Source: an uncultured Prevotella sp.
GTDB lineage: Bacteria; Bacteroidota; Bacteroidia; Bacteroidales; Bacteroidaceae
Direction of reading: 5' to 3'
NCBI GenBank assembly: GCA_944320195.1
Contig: CALUGP010000011.1
Location: forward strand, 1 to 64,000
DNA: 64,000 bases
Shown here: positions 42,581 to 51,945 of the stretch, one piece after another
How positions within the stretch are numbered: position 1 is the stretch's first letter
Layout of the letters: the number at the start of each line of letters is the position of its first letter
Made by a program: the position numbers and the translations under genes
Notes under the pieces: generated by a model
The model's input: the letters and a program-made list of their open reading frames with translations, nothing else
Database searches by the model: none
Told to the model about the DNA's origin: nothing

Positions 42581-45223
42581 TTAGAACTCCTGGCCAAGGA
42601 TGAAGTGGAACTGGCTGCCTCCTTTCTGACCGAACACAGTGTCGAAACCGTAAGCCCAGTCGATACCCATAAGGCCTACCATCGGAAGGAATATGCGCAC
42701 ACCCACACCGGCCGAACGCTTCATGTCGAACGGATTGAAATCCTTGGGATCATTCCATGCGTTACCGGCCTCGAGGAAGCCCAAGCCATAAATGGTTGTG
42801 TTGCCGAGCAGGAACGGATAGCGAAGCTCAAGCGTAAAACGGTCGTAAGCGTAGCCCTCGTAACCGTAAGGCGTGAGGCTACCGTTGTCATAACCACGCA
42901 GGCCGATGGTCTCTTCGGCATAGCCTGTCGAATATCCGCTCATGCCGTCGCCACCCATATAATATGTTTCAAACGGCGACTTCTTATACTTGTTGTAAGC
43001 ACCAAGGATACCAAATTCAACACGCGTCATCAACACGAAGCACTTGGCGCCGTTGGTAAGAGCCGTATAAGTCTTGGAACGGAACTTCCACTTGTAATAT
43101 TCCACCCAGCTGTACCTCTCTTTCTGCGCGGCCGTGGCACGGTCAGAATAATACTGTCCGTTGGCAGCCTCGGCGTTATATATGGCAGCAAGGCCCTTGT
43201 AATCCTTACCGTCCCAAAGCGACCAAGGCGGAGTAACGGTCAACGATGTCATAAACTCAGAGCCGCGACGTGGGAACAACTGGTTGTCGGTAGACACACG
43301 TGAGAGCGTTATTCCGAGATTAAGGTTGTTGCAATTACCGTTCCTTACGATGAAATACTGCCAGTTTTTCAACATGTAGCGCTGATAAGCCAACTCGACT
43401 GAAAGCTGGAAATAGTCGTCGGGCCAACGCAGGCGCTTGCCCCAGCCAACCGAAACACCGAACAACTGCACATACTTGTCAGGGTCATAATAGTTCTCAT
43501 AACTGTTGCTCCAACTGTTTCCATAACCGTAAAGGTAATTATAGTAGTTGTTCATGTACCCGTAGTTATAGTAATTGCTCGACACGTCGGTCTGCTTGGA
43601 GAAATAAGCTCCTACGGTAAACATGATAGGCCGTTTCCCTCCGAACCAGTTGGTGGAGTAAGACGCATTGTATGACTGGTAATATGTACCGTTGGTCTGG
43701 GCCCCGATTGAAAGAACTTCGCCGTCACCTACAGGCATTATGCCGCGGTGTTCCCTGTTCTTGTTGAAGAGATTGGCCATGGAGAAGTTGTTGAGTTTCA
43801 ATCCGATGCGCGCTATGACACCGGTCTGTCCCCAACCAAGGGAGAACTCAACCTGGTCGTTTGACTTTTGTACAAGCGGCCAATTGATGTCAACCGTGCC
43901 TTCCTCGTAGTTCGGCTGCACGTCAGGAGCAACCTGTTCCGGATCAAAATGTCCCATTGAAGCGATTTCACGCGCCGAACGCTCCAAAGCTTCCTTTGAG
44001 AAAAGGTCTCCCGGCTTCGTCCTGAGCTCGCGGCGCACCACGTTCTCGTACAAACGCGTGTTGCCGCTGATGCGCACATGGCTGATGTGCGCCTGCTGTC
44101 CCTCCATGATGCGCATCTCAAGGTCGATGGAGTCTCCCACGATGTTCACCTCCGTGGGCTGCAGGTTGTAGAACAGGTAACCACGGTTCCAATATTGGTT
44201 ACCTACGGCATCCTCATCTTCTGAAAGACGCTTGTTCATGTATTTCTGGTTGTACACATCGCCTTTATTCATGCCAAGCAGGCTACCGAGGTAATCGCTC
44301 GTAAACACAGTATTGCCGACCCATGTGATGTTACGGATGTAATATTTCCTGCCTTCATCAACCTCTATGAGTATGTTTACATGCTTGTCGTCAACGTTCC
44401 ACACGCTGTCACGGACGATTACAGCGTCACGATAACCCAACTCATTGTACTTGTCTATGAGATTCTTCTTGTCTTCCTCATAACGTTCTGGCGTGTATTT
44501 CTTCGACTTCAAGAAAGACGAAAGTTTGCCTGCCTCATGTATTTTCTTGAAAGCTCCCTTCTTGAAAAGTCCACCCTTTATCTTTGAATCGCTCAAGTTT
44601 TCATTGCCTTCAATGATAATCTGGCGCACTTTCATCTTTTCCTTCTTGTCGATGACAACATCAAGAATCACCTGATTCTTGTTTACAACGTCCTCTCGCT
44701 GCATGATGTTTATATCCGCATTCTTGTAACCCTTGTCGTCAAAATAGTTTTTGGCCAACAATTTGGCACGGTCTATCATGTTGGGAGTTATTTGGTTGCC
44801 TTTAAGCAGGCCGAGCTTAGCCTCAAGGTCTTCCTTCTCCGACTTCTTCACACCGACATAATTGATAGTTGAAACACGCGGGCGCAACGCCAGGTAAAAA
44901 TGAAGGTAAATATTCTCACCCACAATGGAATCAACAGCAACCTGGGCTTTTGAGAACAAGCCATGACGCCAATACCGCTTGACAGCATCCGTAAGTTCAG
45001 AACCGGGCACTTGGATCTTCTGCCCTATTGACAACCCGGAAATACCTGTAAGCATATAATCCTCATAGCCTTCCACTCCGGAGACCGCAATGCCGCCGAT
45101 AACACCCGAACGGGGAATGCCGGCATATGATATGTCAGGATTGACTATTTTTTCCTGCGCCGCCGCATTTGTACAAAAAAGCAAAACGACGAGCAGCATC
45201 ATACATCCCTTTATTCTGTCCAT
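42581..45223 (-). CDS. bamA: outer-membrane protein assembly factor BamA
   Basis: An 880-residue Omp85 protein and the core insertase for outer-membrane beta-barrels. A signal peptide ([14 protein letters not shown]) is followed by POTRA repeats (about 30-430; for example [76 protein letters not shown]). The 16-strand barrel (about 450-880) is Tyr/Asn-rich with a notable [20 protein letters not shown] loop. The C-terminus ends FHFILGQEF with the terminal Phe. Its start overlaps uppS by 13 bases. Confidence 0.97.
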   Translation of the reverse strand: MDRIKGCMMLLVVLLFCTNAAAQEKIVNPDISYAGIPRSGVIGGIAVSGVEGYEDYMLTGISGLSIGQKIQVPGSELTDAVKRYWRHGLFSKAQVAVDSIVGENIYLHFYLALRPRVSTINYVGVKKSEKEDLEAKLGLLKGNQITPNMIDRAKLLAKNYFDDKGYKNADINIMQREDVVNKNQVILDVVIDKKEKMKVRQIIIEGNENLSDSKIKGGLFKKGAFKKIHEAGKLSSFLKSKKYTPERYEEDKKNLIDKYNELGYRDAVIVRDSVWNVDDKHVNILIEVDEGRKYYIRNITWVGNTVFTSDYLGSLLGMNKGDVYNQKYMNKRLSEDEDAVGNQYWNRGYLFYNLQPTEVNIVGDSIDLEMRIMEGQQAHISHVRISGNTRLYENVVRRELRTKPGDLFSKEALERSAREIASMGHFDPEQVAPDVQPNYEEGTVDINWPLVQKSNDQVEFSLGWGQTGVIARIGLKLNNFSMANLFNKNREHRGIMPVGDGEVLSIGAQTNGTYYQSYNASYSTNWFGGKRPIMFTVGAYFSKQTDVSSNYYNYGYMNNYYNYLYGYGNSWSNSYENYYDPDKYVQLFGVSVGWGKRLRWPDDYFQLSVELAYQRYMLKNWQYFIVRNGNCNNLNLGITLSRVSTDNQLFPRRGSEFMTSLTVTPPWSLWDGKDYKGLAAIYNAEAANGQYYSDRATAAQKERYSWVEYYKWKFRSKTYTALTNGAKCFVLMTRVEFGILGAYNKYKKSPFETYYMGGDGMSGYSTGYAEETIGLRGYDNGSLTPYGYEGYAYDRFTLELRYPFLLGNTTIYGLGFLEAGNAWNDPKDFNPFDMKRSAGVGVRIFLPMVGLMGIDWAYGFDTVFGQKGGSQFHFILGQEF

Positions 45224-45987
45224 CTTGTCTGTTTGTTGTCTTGAGAATTATCATCATTTTCCACTTGGGCTTCAGTCTTGCCGAAACGCCTCTGCCTGCT
45301 TTGATAACTGGCAATTGCCTTATGCAGGCAGGACTCGTCAAAGTCCGGCCAATATGTGTCACAAAAATAGAGTTCTGAATATGCTATCTGCCAAAGCAAA
45401 TAGTTGGATATGCGCACCTCCCCGCCCGTACGTATCAACAGATCAGGATCAGGCATGAAGCATGTCTGCAAATGGGCCGACACTGTGTCTTCGCCGATAT
45501 CCTCGACACGGATCTTTCCTTCTGCCACCTCCGACGCTATGTTTCTTACCGCATTGGCAATTTCCCATTTCGAAGAATAGCTCAATGCCACAACCATCGT
45601 CATCGCAGCGTTTGTCTTGGTGTGCTCCATTGTCTCCTCTAATTTGGCGCGCACCTCGGCAGGAAGCCTGCCCATATCGCCGATTACACGAAAACGGACG
45701 TTGTTTTTCATGAAAATCTCGTCCTCCAATGACGTTAGGACAAGCCCCATAAGGGCTGCCACCTCGTCAGCCGGCCGATTCCAGTTTTCAGTCGAGAATG
45801 TATATAATGTAAGGTACTTAACCCCAAGCCTGGTACATTCAGACGTAATCTTACGCACCGATTCGACCCCGGCCTGATGACCGTAGCTACGCTCCTTGCC
45901 GCGTTCTGTCGCCCAACGGCCGTTGCCGTCCATTATGATGGCGATATGCCGAGGAACGCGATTCATGTCTATTTTCGTTTCAGTCAT
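45211..45987 (-). CDS. uppS: isoprenyl transferase (undecaprenyl diphosphate synthase)
   Basis: A 258-residue cis-prenyltransferase that makes the undecaprenyl carrier for cell-wall and surface-glycan synthesis. Signature motifs are [27 protein letters not shown] (catalytic Asp in MDGNGRW), [14 protein letters not shown], and the C-terminal [35 protein letters not shown]. The length is typical. It overlaps bamA (13 bases) and the DUF6089 gene (8 bases), so translation is probably coupled. Confidence 0.97.
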   Translation of the reverse strand: MTETKIDMNRVPRHIAIIMDGNGRWATERGKERSYGHQAGVESVRKITSECTRLGVKYLTLYTFSTENWNRPADEVAALMGLVLTSLEDEIFMKNNVRFRVIGDMGRLPAEVRAKLEETMEHTKTNAAMTMVVALSYSSKWEIANAVRNIASEVAEGKIRVEDIGEDTVSAHLQTCFMPDPDLLIRTGGEVRISNYLLWQIAYSELYFCDTYWPDFDESCLHKAIASYQSRQRRFGKTEAQVENDDNSQDNKQTRWTE

Positions 45988-46660
45988 CCTTGTTGCATAT
46001 TTTACATTTTGGCATAAAACTGTAAGTCAATGTGAGCTTAAGCATCGAATAACAGTCCGTATTCTTGAACAACCCTGAGCTTTTTACGCCGTAAGGGTCT
46101 TCAACACCGTCAAGTTTGTCGCTCAACGAGAAGTGCATCGCCCACTCCAAGCCCAAGTTCAATCTCTTGCCTATCTTGTATTTGACTCCGGCTCCTACAG
46201 GAACATTGGCTGTAAAGACATTCTCACCGCCAGCGCCGACATAAGTCGCGCCGACACCTAAAAACACGAAAGGAGTAAGCCGTTTGGCTCCCCTATATTC
46301 ACGCCCGGTGCCGTAAGGCCAAAAGTTATACTCGTATGAAAGTCCAATATCGACCAACGTGTTGCTGAAGTTCACCGGTCTTTCCGCCAATTCCGGATAC
46401 CAGGTATCCACGTCTGCGGAACTTCCTTTCAACTTTCCATAAGAGATGTCGAGTTTCAGTCCCATGTACGGGTTGAGCACACGCCGAAGTATCAGGGAAG
46501 CCGACGGCTGCATGTTTTTCACAATGCTTCCGTTGAAATCTCCTTCATAACTAACCATGCCCACACCTGCGCCTATTTCCATCTTATACTCGTATTCGTC
46601 CTGCGCATTGGCGGCAAATGTTACGAGCAGCGAAAACACGGAAAGCAGGACAGCTCTCAT
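45980..46660 (-). CDS. DUF6089-type outer-membrane beta-barrel protein
   Basis: A 226-residue protein with a signal peptide ([20 protein letters not shown]) and an eight-strand-like barrel pattern ([89 protein letters not shown]). The C-terminus is CKICNKDD, an unusual Cys pair after the last strand. Such proteins are regularly encoded just upstream of uppS-bamA in Bacteroidales. The role is unknown. Confidence 0.85.
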   Translation of the reverse strand: MRAVLLSVFSLLVTFAANAQDEYEYKMEIGAGVGMVSYEGDFNGSIVKNMQPSASLILRRVLNPYMGLKLDISYGKLKGSSADVDTWYPELAERPVNFSNTLVDIGLSYEYNFWPYGTGREYRGAKRLTPFVFLGVGATYVGAGGENVFTANVPVGAGVKYKIGKRLNLGLEWAMHFSLSDKLDGVEDPYGVKSSGLFKNTDCYSMLKLTLTYSFMPKCKICNKDD

Positions 46661-46678
46661 TGTCTTAATGTGGTGATA

Positions 46679-48121
46679 TTATTCCTCAAACGAAGTCTGC
46701 TCATTCTCCCATCCAAGCCTGTTGAGCCTTCCACGCCAAACCTGGCCGGTTCCGCCACATATTATCCACAGATAATTGTCGCTGTCGGCAGTCATTGTAA
46801 ACACATCACCGTCGCCATTTGTAAAGTTTTCAGGCAGATAATAGCTGTCGTCCGCATGCCATGTAAGCCCGTTGTCCTTGCTAACATAGAAATGGGCGAA
46901 CGCCTCGGCAGTGCTCGTGCCAAGCCCACGGCCACCCAAGGCCAATAGGATGTCACCATAGACTGTAACACCCAAGCTAGCCATACGCGGAAGCCTGAAG
47001 CCGTTGTTTTCATTATACGGCATCCACGAATGCTTCCGTGAGCCGTCCGAATACTCTTCAATCTTGCTCCACACCATAGCCACCGAGTCTTCGGCAAACG
47101 CGCTGTTGTCCATATCGCGGTTGCCCGTTATTATCACACGCTCTGCATCATCGTTAGTGGAAAGCGCAAAACTACCGTAATTAACATTGTCTGTCGGAAT
47201 CATTGACATGTCGCCTATCACGCCGTCTTTGGCCCATGTGGCCCCGTCATCGGCAGATGCGGCCATGTCTCCGTCGGCATCAATGGCGTAAATATTATGC
47301 TTGCCGGCGGCAAGCAACTGCCTTATGCCAGTTCCGCCCACGGCAGTCCATGTTTTTCCGTCAGCCGAGCGCACGACTGTTCCTCCGTCAATGGTATACA
47401 CGTAATCGCCTTTCACTACCACGTTGCTACAAGCATTGCCGTCAAGGCTTATGTTTGTTTCCAGCCGTTCCCATGCAAGGCTTCCGCTTGTCGAGGTAGA
47501 ATATACCGATGTTCCTGTCATGTCTGAGCCGAAAACAAGCAACCGGCTTGGCAAAACAGCCGCCTTCATGCCGCCTGTCATCGACGTGAATGCCTGGCAG
47601 ACACCCATATCGTGCCAGTTTATCGAGTCAGGATGCTCTTTATGCACGTTTACCCTTACGGTATATGATCGCAATGCCATGCCGTCGTTGGCCAATACAC
47701 GGAATTCACGCGGCTCGGTAAAGTCTATCGAGTCGGAGCTGCTGTAATACGCCAAAGAGTCCTCCCCTTCAATGTTCTTATGCACCAGGAGCACAATTCC
47801 ACCGTTCTTGCTGCTTATGTTGCACAGCACGTGGGCCGCATCAGTGCCTTTCGGCAACGAGTCGGGGTTGTAAATTTCCTTCTTAAGCTGGTCTATATAG
47901 AAATCGTAGCCACTTGCATCCAAGTCTGCCACATAAGAGCTGTCAGTTACTCCGTCAGACGCTTTCGTCCAAACTGTTTGCTTCAACGTCCCGAGTGAGA
48001 ACGACGTTATCGCAGTGTCGCTGTAGAAAACATAATCACTGTAATCGTCACTTTCCAAACACGACACCATCAAAAGCGCCGCTGAGAGCAAAACGACGAA
48101 AGGCCTGATAATCCTTCTCAT
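46679..48121 (-). CDS. DUF6242-type surface lipoprotein
   Basis: A 480-residue lipoprotein (MRRIIRPFVVLLSAALLMVSC with lipobox LMVSC, then acidic LESDDYSD). An N-terminal beta domain (about 25-160: ITSFSLGTLKQ, LVHKNIEGEDSLAYYSSSDSIDF, LRSYTVRVNVH) is followed by a propeller-like region (about 165-470) of Kelch/BNR-type blades (RSADGKTWTAVGGTG, ASADDGATWAKDG, VSKDNGLTWHADDS). The Asp-box pattern S-x-D-x-G-x-T-W is clear three times. The function is unknown. Eighteen bases upstream of the DUF6089 gene, with its own promoter. Confidence 0.85.
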   Translation of the reverse strand: MRRIIRPFVVLLSAALLMVSCLESDDYSDYVFYSDTAITSFSLGTLKQTVWTKASDGVTDSSYVADLDASGYDFYIDQLKKEIYNPDSLPKGTDAAHVLCNISSKNGGIVLLVHKNIEGEDSLAYYSSSDSIDFTEPREFRVLANDGMALRSYTVRVNVHKEHPDSINWHDMGVCQAFTSMTGGMKAAVLPSRLLVFGSDMTGTSVYSTSTSGSLAWERLETNISLDGNACSNVVVKGDYVYTIDGGTVVRSADGKTWTAVGGTGIRQLLAAGKHNIYAIDADGDMAASADDGATWAKDGVIGDMSMIPTDNVNYGSFALSTNDDAERVIITGNRDMDNSAFAEDSVAMVWSKIEEYSDGSRKHSWMPYNENNGFRLPRMASLGVTVYGDILLALGGRGLGTSTAEAFAHFYVSKDNGLTWHADDSYYLPENFTNGDGDVFTMTADSDNYLWIICGGTGQVWRGRLNRLGWENEQTSFEE

Positions 48122-48148
48122 TCTTCTTATGATTTTTATTTTTAGCTG

Positions 48149-48156
48149 CAAATTTA
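48149..48156 (-). promoter_or_regulatory. -7 box of the DUF6242-DUF6089-uppS-bamA operon
   Basis: Minus-strand TAAATTTG lies 27 bases before the DUF6242 start codon; no -33 TTTG at normal spacing. Confidence 0.5.
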
Positions 48157-48288
48157 ATCAGAATTCCTCAAATAGAGCGTCTTTTGCCACCTTTATTATT
48201 TAAAATGGCATGAAATTGGACTTTTTTATATACATAAAAGGAATTTTTAAAGGCTTTTTAAATTCAGCCGGCATGCCCGTAAACAGTA

Positions 48289-48322
48289 AAGCCCCCGCTT
48301 CGATTAGTCGAAACGGGGGCTT
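48289..48322 (-). terminator. hairpin terminator after pckA
   Basis: AAGCCCCCGCTTCG (48289-48302) pairs with 48309-48322 (one mismatch). On the minus strand it is followed by TTTACTGTTT. Confidence 0.75.
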
Positions 48323-48353
48323 CCCTTTATAGTGTGTGAACCATCTAGTCAGA

Positions 48354-49967
48354 TTAAAGTTTCGGTCCTGCAGCTACGAGAGCCTTGCCGGCCTCGTTGC
48401 TCTCATACTTCTTGAAGTTCTTGATGAAGCGTCCTGCGAGGTCCTTAGCCTTCTCCTCCCACTGAGCAGCGTCAGCGTAAGTGTCACGAGGATCGAGGAT
48501 GTGCGGATCAACGCCCTCAAGCTGTGTAGGAACAACGAAGTTGAAGTAAGGAATCGTCTTCGTAGGAGCCTTGTCGATTGAGTGGTCGAGGATTGCGTCG
48601 ATGATACCACGAGTGTCGCGGATAGAGATACGCTTGCCTGTTCCGTTCCAACCGGTGTTTACGAGGTAAGCCTTAGCGCCGCTCTTCTCCATCTTCTTAA
48701 CCAGCTCCTCAGCGTACTTTGTAGGATGCAGCTCGAGGAATGCCTGGCCGAAGCAAGCAGAGAATGTAGGAGTAGGCTCGGTAATGCCGCGCTCTGTACC
48801 TGCCAACTTAGCCGTGAATCCTGACAGGAAGTAGTACTTTGTCTGCTCTGCGTTCAGGATTGATACGGGAGGCAGTACGCCGAATGCGTCAGCTGACAGG
48901 AAGATTACCTGCTTAGCAGCGGGTGCGTGAGAAATCGGGCGTACGATATTCTTGATGTGGTAGATAGGATAAGAAACGCGGGTGTTCTCGGTTACGCTCT
49001 TGTCAGCGAAGTCTATCTTGCCGTTAGCGTCAACTGTTACGTTCTCGAGCAGTGCGTCGCGGGTGATAGCGTTGTAGATGTCGGGCTCGCTCTCCTTGTC
49101 AAGGTTGATAACCTTAGCGTAGCAGCCGCCCTCGTAGTTGAACACGCCGTTGTCGTCCCATCCGTGCTCGTCGTCGCCGATGAGCAGACGCTTCGGGTCG
49201 GTAGACAGGGTTGTCTTACCGGTTCCTGACAGACCGAAGAAGATAGCGGTGTTCTCGCCGTTCTTGTCGCAGTTAGCAGAGCAGTGCATTGAAGCGATAC
49301 CGCGCAGAGGCATAAAGTAGTTCATCATTGAGAACATACCCTTCTTCATCTCGCCGCCGTACCATGTGTTCAGGATTACCTGCTCCTTTGAAGTTACGTT
49401 GAATACTACTGCTGTCTCAGAGTTGAGTCCCAGCTCCTTCCAGTTCTCAACCTTAGCCTTAGAAGCGTTGTAAACGATGAAGTCGGGCTCCTGCTCGAAA
49501 TCAGCCTCGCTTTGGGGACGGATGAACATGTTGGTAACGAAGTGAGCCTGCCAAGCAACCTCCACGATGAAGCGAACCTTCATGCGGGTATCCTTGTTGG
49601 CGCCGCAGAAACCGTCAACTACGTACAGCTTCTTGTTTGAAAGCTCCTTCAGCGCGAGCTCCTTAACGGCAGCCCAAGCCTCTTTTGAAGCGCGGTGGTT
49701 GTCGTTGTGGTACTCCTCGCTGTCCCACCATACCGTGTCGTGAGACGTCTCGTCGTCTACGATGAACTTATCTTTAGGCGAACGGCCGGTGTAGATACCG
49801 GTCATTACGTTTACTGCACCAAGCTCGGTCTCCTGGCCTTTGTCATAGCCTGTCAGACCTTCTTTTGTCTCCTCGTTGAACAGAACCTCATACGAAGGAT
49901 TGTAAAGAACCTCGGTTGCGCCCGTGATTCCATACTTCTCTAAAACTGACTTATCAAACTTTGCCAT
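48354..49967 (-). CDS. pckA: phosphoenolpyruvate carboxykinase (ATP)
   Basis: A 537-residue ATP-type PEPCK, which interconverts oxaloacetate and PEP; in Bacteroidales it is important for CO2 fixation during succinate formation. Visible features are [32 protein letters not shown], the P-loop [19 protein letters not shown] with metal ligands, NFEGGCY-type EGGCYAKVI, and [11 protein letters not shown] near the C-terminus. The length matches the family. A consensus promoter and a terminator make it a single-gene unit. Confidence 0.98.
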   Translation of the reverse strand: MAKFDKSVLEKYGITGATEVLYNPSYEVLFNEETKEGLTGYDKGQETELGAVNVMTGIYTGRSPKDKFIVDDETSHDTVWWDSEEYHNDNHRASKEAWAAVKELALKELSNKKLYVVDGFCGANKDTRMKVRFIVEVAWQAHFVTNMFIRPQSEADFEQEPDFIVYNASKAKVENWKELGLNSETAVVFNVTSKEQVILNTWYGGEMKKGMFSMMNYFMPLRGIASMHCSANCDKNGENTAIFFGLSGTGKTTLSTDPKRLLIGDDEHGWDDNGVFNYEGGCYAKVINLDKESEPDIYNAITRDALLENVTVDANGKIDFADKSVTENTRVSYPIYHIKNIVRPISHAPAAKQVIFLSADAFGVLPPVSILNAEQTKYYFLSGFTAKLAGTERGITEPTPTFSACFGQAFLELHPTKYAEELVKKMEKSGAKAYLVNTGWNGTGKRISIRDTRGIIDAILDHSIDKAPTKTIPYFNFVVPTQLEGVDPHILDPRDTYADAAQWEEKAKDLAGRFIKNFKKYESNEAGKALVAAGPKL

Positions 49968-50026
49968 TTTAATGAAATATTTAGAAAGTGAATATTGTTC
50001 CTGAATCGTGTTTCTTAAACCGCTTG

Positions 50027-50055
50027 CAAATTTAGTAAAAATTCGTCATTGCGCA
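50027..50055 (-). promoter_or_regulatory. promoter of pckA
   Basis: Minus-strand TAAATTTG (50027-50034) follows TTG (50053-50055) by 18 bases, giving a leader of about 50 bases. Confidence 0.65.
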
Positions 50056-50148
50056 ATCGCCTAATAGTGTAAAAATTACGGCTGTAAAATGTTTTTAGGT
50101 TAAAGTATTGAAAATTTAAACACCGCGAAGTGCTTTTGCAACTTGCAC

Positions 50149-50180
50149 TTTGCAAAAGACAGGAAATATTTTTACTTTTG
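50149..50180 (+). promoter_or_regulatory. promoter of upp
   Basis: TTTG (50149-50152), a 20-base spacer and TACTTTTG (50173-50180) form a full-consensus Bacteroidetes promoter. The predicted leader of about 90 bases contains no riboswitch I recognise. Confidence 0.8.
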
Positions 50181-50274
50181 CAGGTGACAGCCGGGGAGTC
50201 AACATGTCGTGAAGACGTGTCTTTTATCATTTTGACTTCCTTGATTCCTTCAACTCATAAAATACAAAGACACC

Positions 50275-50934
50275 ATGAAGATAATCGACCTTGGCAAACA
50301 GAACTCCATCATCGGCCAGTACATGGCCGAGGTGCGCGACGTGGAATACCAGCAGAACCGCCTCCTCTTCCGCAACAACATCACACGCATAGGCGAGATG
50401 ATGGCCTATGAGATAAGCAAGACGCTCAGCTACGAGCCGCGCGACGTCGAGACGCCTCTCGGCACGGCGCGCGTCAACGTGCCCGCCGACAAGGTGGTGC
50501 TGGCCACCATCTTCCGCGCCGGACTGCCCTTCCACGCCGGCTTCCTCAACGTGTTCGACCACGCCGGCAGCGCCTTCGTCAGCGCGTACCGCGAATACAC
50601 CGACAACGAGCACACGCAGGTGGGCATACACGTGGAGTATCTCGCCACGCCGAGCGTCGAGGGGAAGACGCTCGTCATAGTAGACCCGATGCTGGCCACG
50701 GGCGGCTCCATGGAGCTGGGCTACAAGGCTTTTCTCACACGAGGCACGCCGAAGCGTATCCATGTGGCGTGCGTCATCGCCGCGCCCGACGGCATAGAGC
50801 ACGTCAGGCGCACGTTCCCCGACGACAAGACCACCGTGTGGTGCGCGGCCGTTGACCCCGGGATGAACGAGCACAAATACATCGTGCCGGGCATAGGCGA
50901 CGCCGGCGACCTGTGCTACGGCGACAAAGTTTAA
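50275..50934 (+). CDS. upp: uracil phosphoribosyltransferase
   Basis: A 219-residue type I phosphoribosyltransferase that salvages uracil to UMP. It contains the PRPP-binding loop LVIVDPMLATGGSMELG, FRAGLPFHAGFLNVFDHA, and the C-terminal uracil site IVPGIGDAGDLCYG. The length fits. It is convergent with a lipoprotein gene, with a hairpin between them. Confidence 0.96.
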   Translation: MKIIDLGKQNSIIGQYMAEVRDVEYQQNRLLFRNNITRIGEMMAYEISKTLSYEPRDVETPLGTARVNVPADKVVLATIFRAGLPFHAGFLNVFDHAGSAFVSAYREYTDNEHTQVGIHVEYLATPSVEGKTLVIVDPMLATGGSMELGYKAFLTRGTPKRIHVACVIAAPDGIEHVRRTFPDDKTTVWCAAVDPGMNEHKYIVPGIGDAGDLCYGDKV

Positions 50935-50936
50935 GT

Positions 50937-50996
50937 GAAGAGTGAAGAATCCAAATGTCGACAACAATGAAAAGACATTTGAATTCTTCACTCTTC
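50937..50996. terminator. simple-word hairpin (GAAGAGTGAAGAAT type) between convergent genes
   Basis: Arms of 23 bp (50937-50959, 50974-50996; one mismatch) lie just after the upp stop and 20 bases from the 3' end of the lipoprotein gene, a likely bidirectional terminator. Confidence 0.75.
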
Positions 50997-51015
50997 GTTC
51001 TTCACTCTTCAATTT

Positions 51016-51519
51016 TCATTCACTGACTTCAACCTTGCCGCTTGACGGATAAGTAAAAGAGAACGACGCTTGCTGCGTGCCTCCAGACTTTATCACGACG
51101 TTGTATTCATGCCCCGTCTCCATCGGCCCCAACTCAAACGACACGTCGAAGGGGCAGATGCAGTTGCATTCGGCGTAGTGGTTTTCCGTTTCGGTTACAA
51201 TGATGCTTCCCAATCCTTGAGACACGTCGACGTCTATCACGTCGCTGCAGCAGTTGAACAGCGCGTTATGGTGGGTGACATGCACATAGCCGTTGTCCTT
51301 GCTTGTGTACTCTACGTATTCCTTATAGCCCATGTCTTCAAAGTGGCTGCGTGTCTTCGGGGACGCGTCGGCCGCTTCTGTGGTCTTGCATCCGGTGGTG
51401 TACACGTTCTTGACATCAATCCACCCGACGCTTCCTGCGTCGCCGTCGTCATTCCCGCAGGCGGCGAAAGCCGCGATGCAGGCAAGCAATGTGCAGATAC
51501 TGGCGATTTTCTTTTTCAT
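51016..51519 (-). CDS. lipoprotein, function unknown, Cys-rich
   Basis: A 167-residue lipoprotein (MKKKIASICTLLACIAAFAAC lipobox, then GNDDGDAG). The mature part has several Cys residues (TGCKTTE, FNCCSDV, AECNCICPFDV), which could form disulfides, and beta-type sequence to the end (FSFTYPSSGKVEVSE). I recognise no domain. An ATG two codons earlier (51525) is an alternative start. It stands alone, between upp and an array. Confidence 0.7.
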   Translation of the reverse strand: MKKKIASICTLLACIAAFAACGNDDGDAGSVGWIDVKNVYTTGCKTTEAADASPKTRSHFEDMGYKEYVEYTSKDNGYVHVTHHNALFNCCSDVIDVDVSQGLGSIIVTETENHYAECNCICPFDVSFELGPMETGHEYNVVIKSGGTQQASFSFTYPSSGKVEVSE

Positions 51520-51701
51520 GGCCAATCCTCCTACAAGTTATAACAAGTTAAACATAAACTGGCATGTCCGGCAAAGAACCAGGCCTCTATGCGCCTGAAA
51601 TTTCTACCAATCAGATTCTTTCCGTCACACCGCAAAGATACTGAATATTTCAATACGGTGCCTACTTTGACCCCTATTTCTTTGCGCATGAATACATGCT
51701 G

Positions 51702-51811
51702 TTTTGCAAAAGACGGTCTTTTGCATTCCAAAAGGCCGTCAATCGCAAGCTAAAAGGCCGTCTTTCGCAACGCAAAAGACGGCCTTTCACAAGTCGTTGA
51801 AAACCAGTGAG
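51702..51811. repeat. palindromic AAAGGCCGTCTTTT array, copy 8
   Basis: GCAAAAGACGGTCTTTTGC, AAAAGGCCGTCAATCGC, TAAAAGGCCGTCTTTCGC and GCAAAAGACGGCCTTTCAC, then the flank CGTTGAAAACCAGTGAGAAT. The rest of the 51520-51932 gap is simple-word sequence. Confidence 0.87.
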
Positions 51812-51945
51812 AATTAAGAGTTAAGAGTTAAGAACTAAGAAAAATGCCATTCACGGATATGTACAAGCGGTCAACAAAGGCATTTTTCTTAATTCTTAAT
51901 TCATATAACTCTTAATTCTTAACTTTTAGTTCTTAATTCATACTG
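51811..51945. repeat. simple-word imperfect palindrome (TTAAGAGTTAAGAA type)
   Basis: GAATTAAGAG/TTAAGAACTAAG words (51811-51848) are mirrored by ATTCTTAATTC/CTTAACTTTTAG words (from about 51880 to 51940), with a core AAGAAAAATGCC/GGCATTTTTCTT. It adjoins the ispG stop. Confidence 0.65.

Noticed and set aside
50181-50274. A riboswitch in the upp leader
   Set aside because: No match to any riboswitch consensus I know; only weak pairing near 50203-50221.
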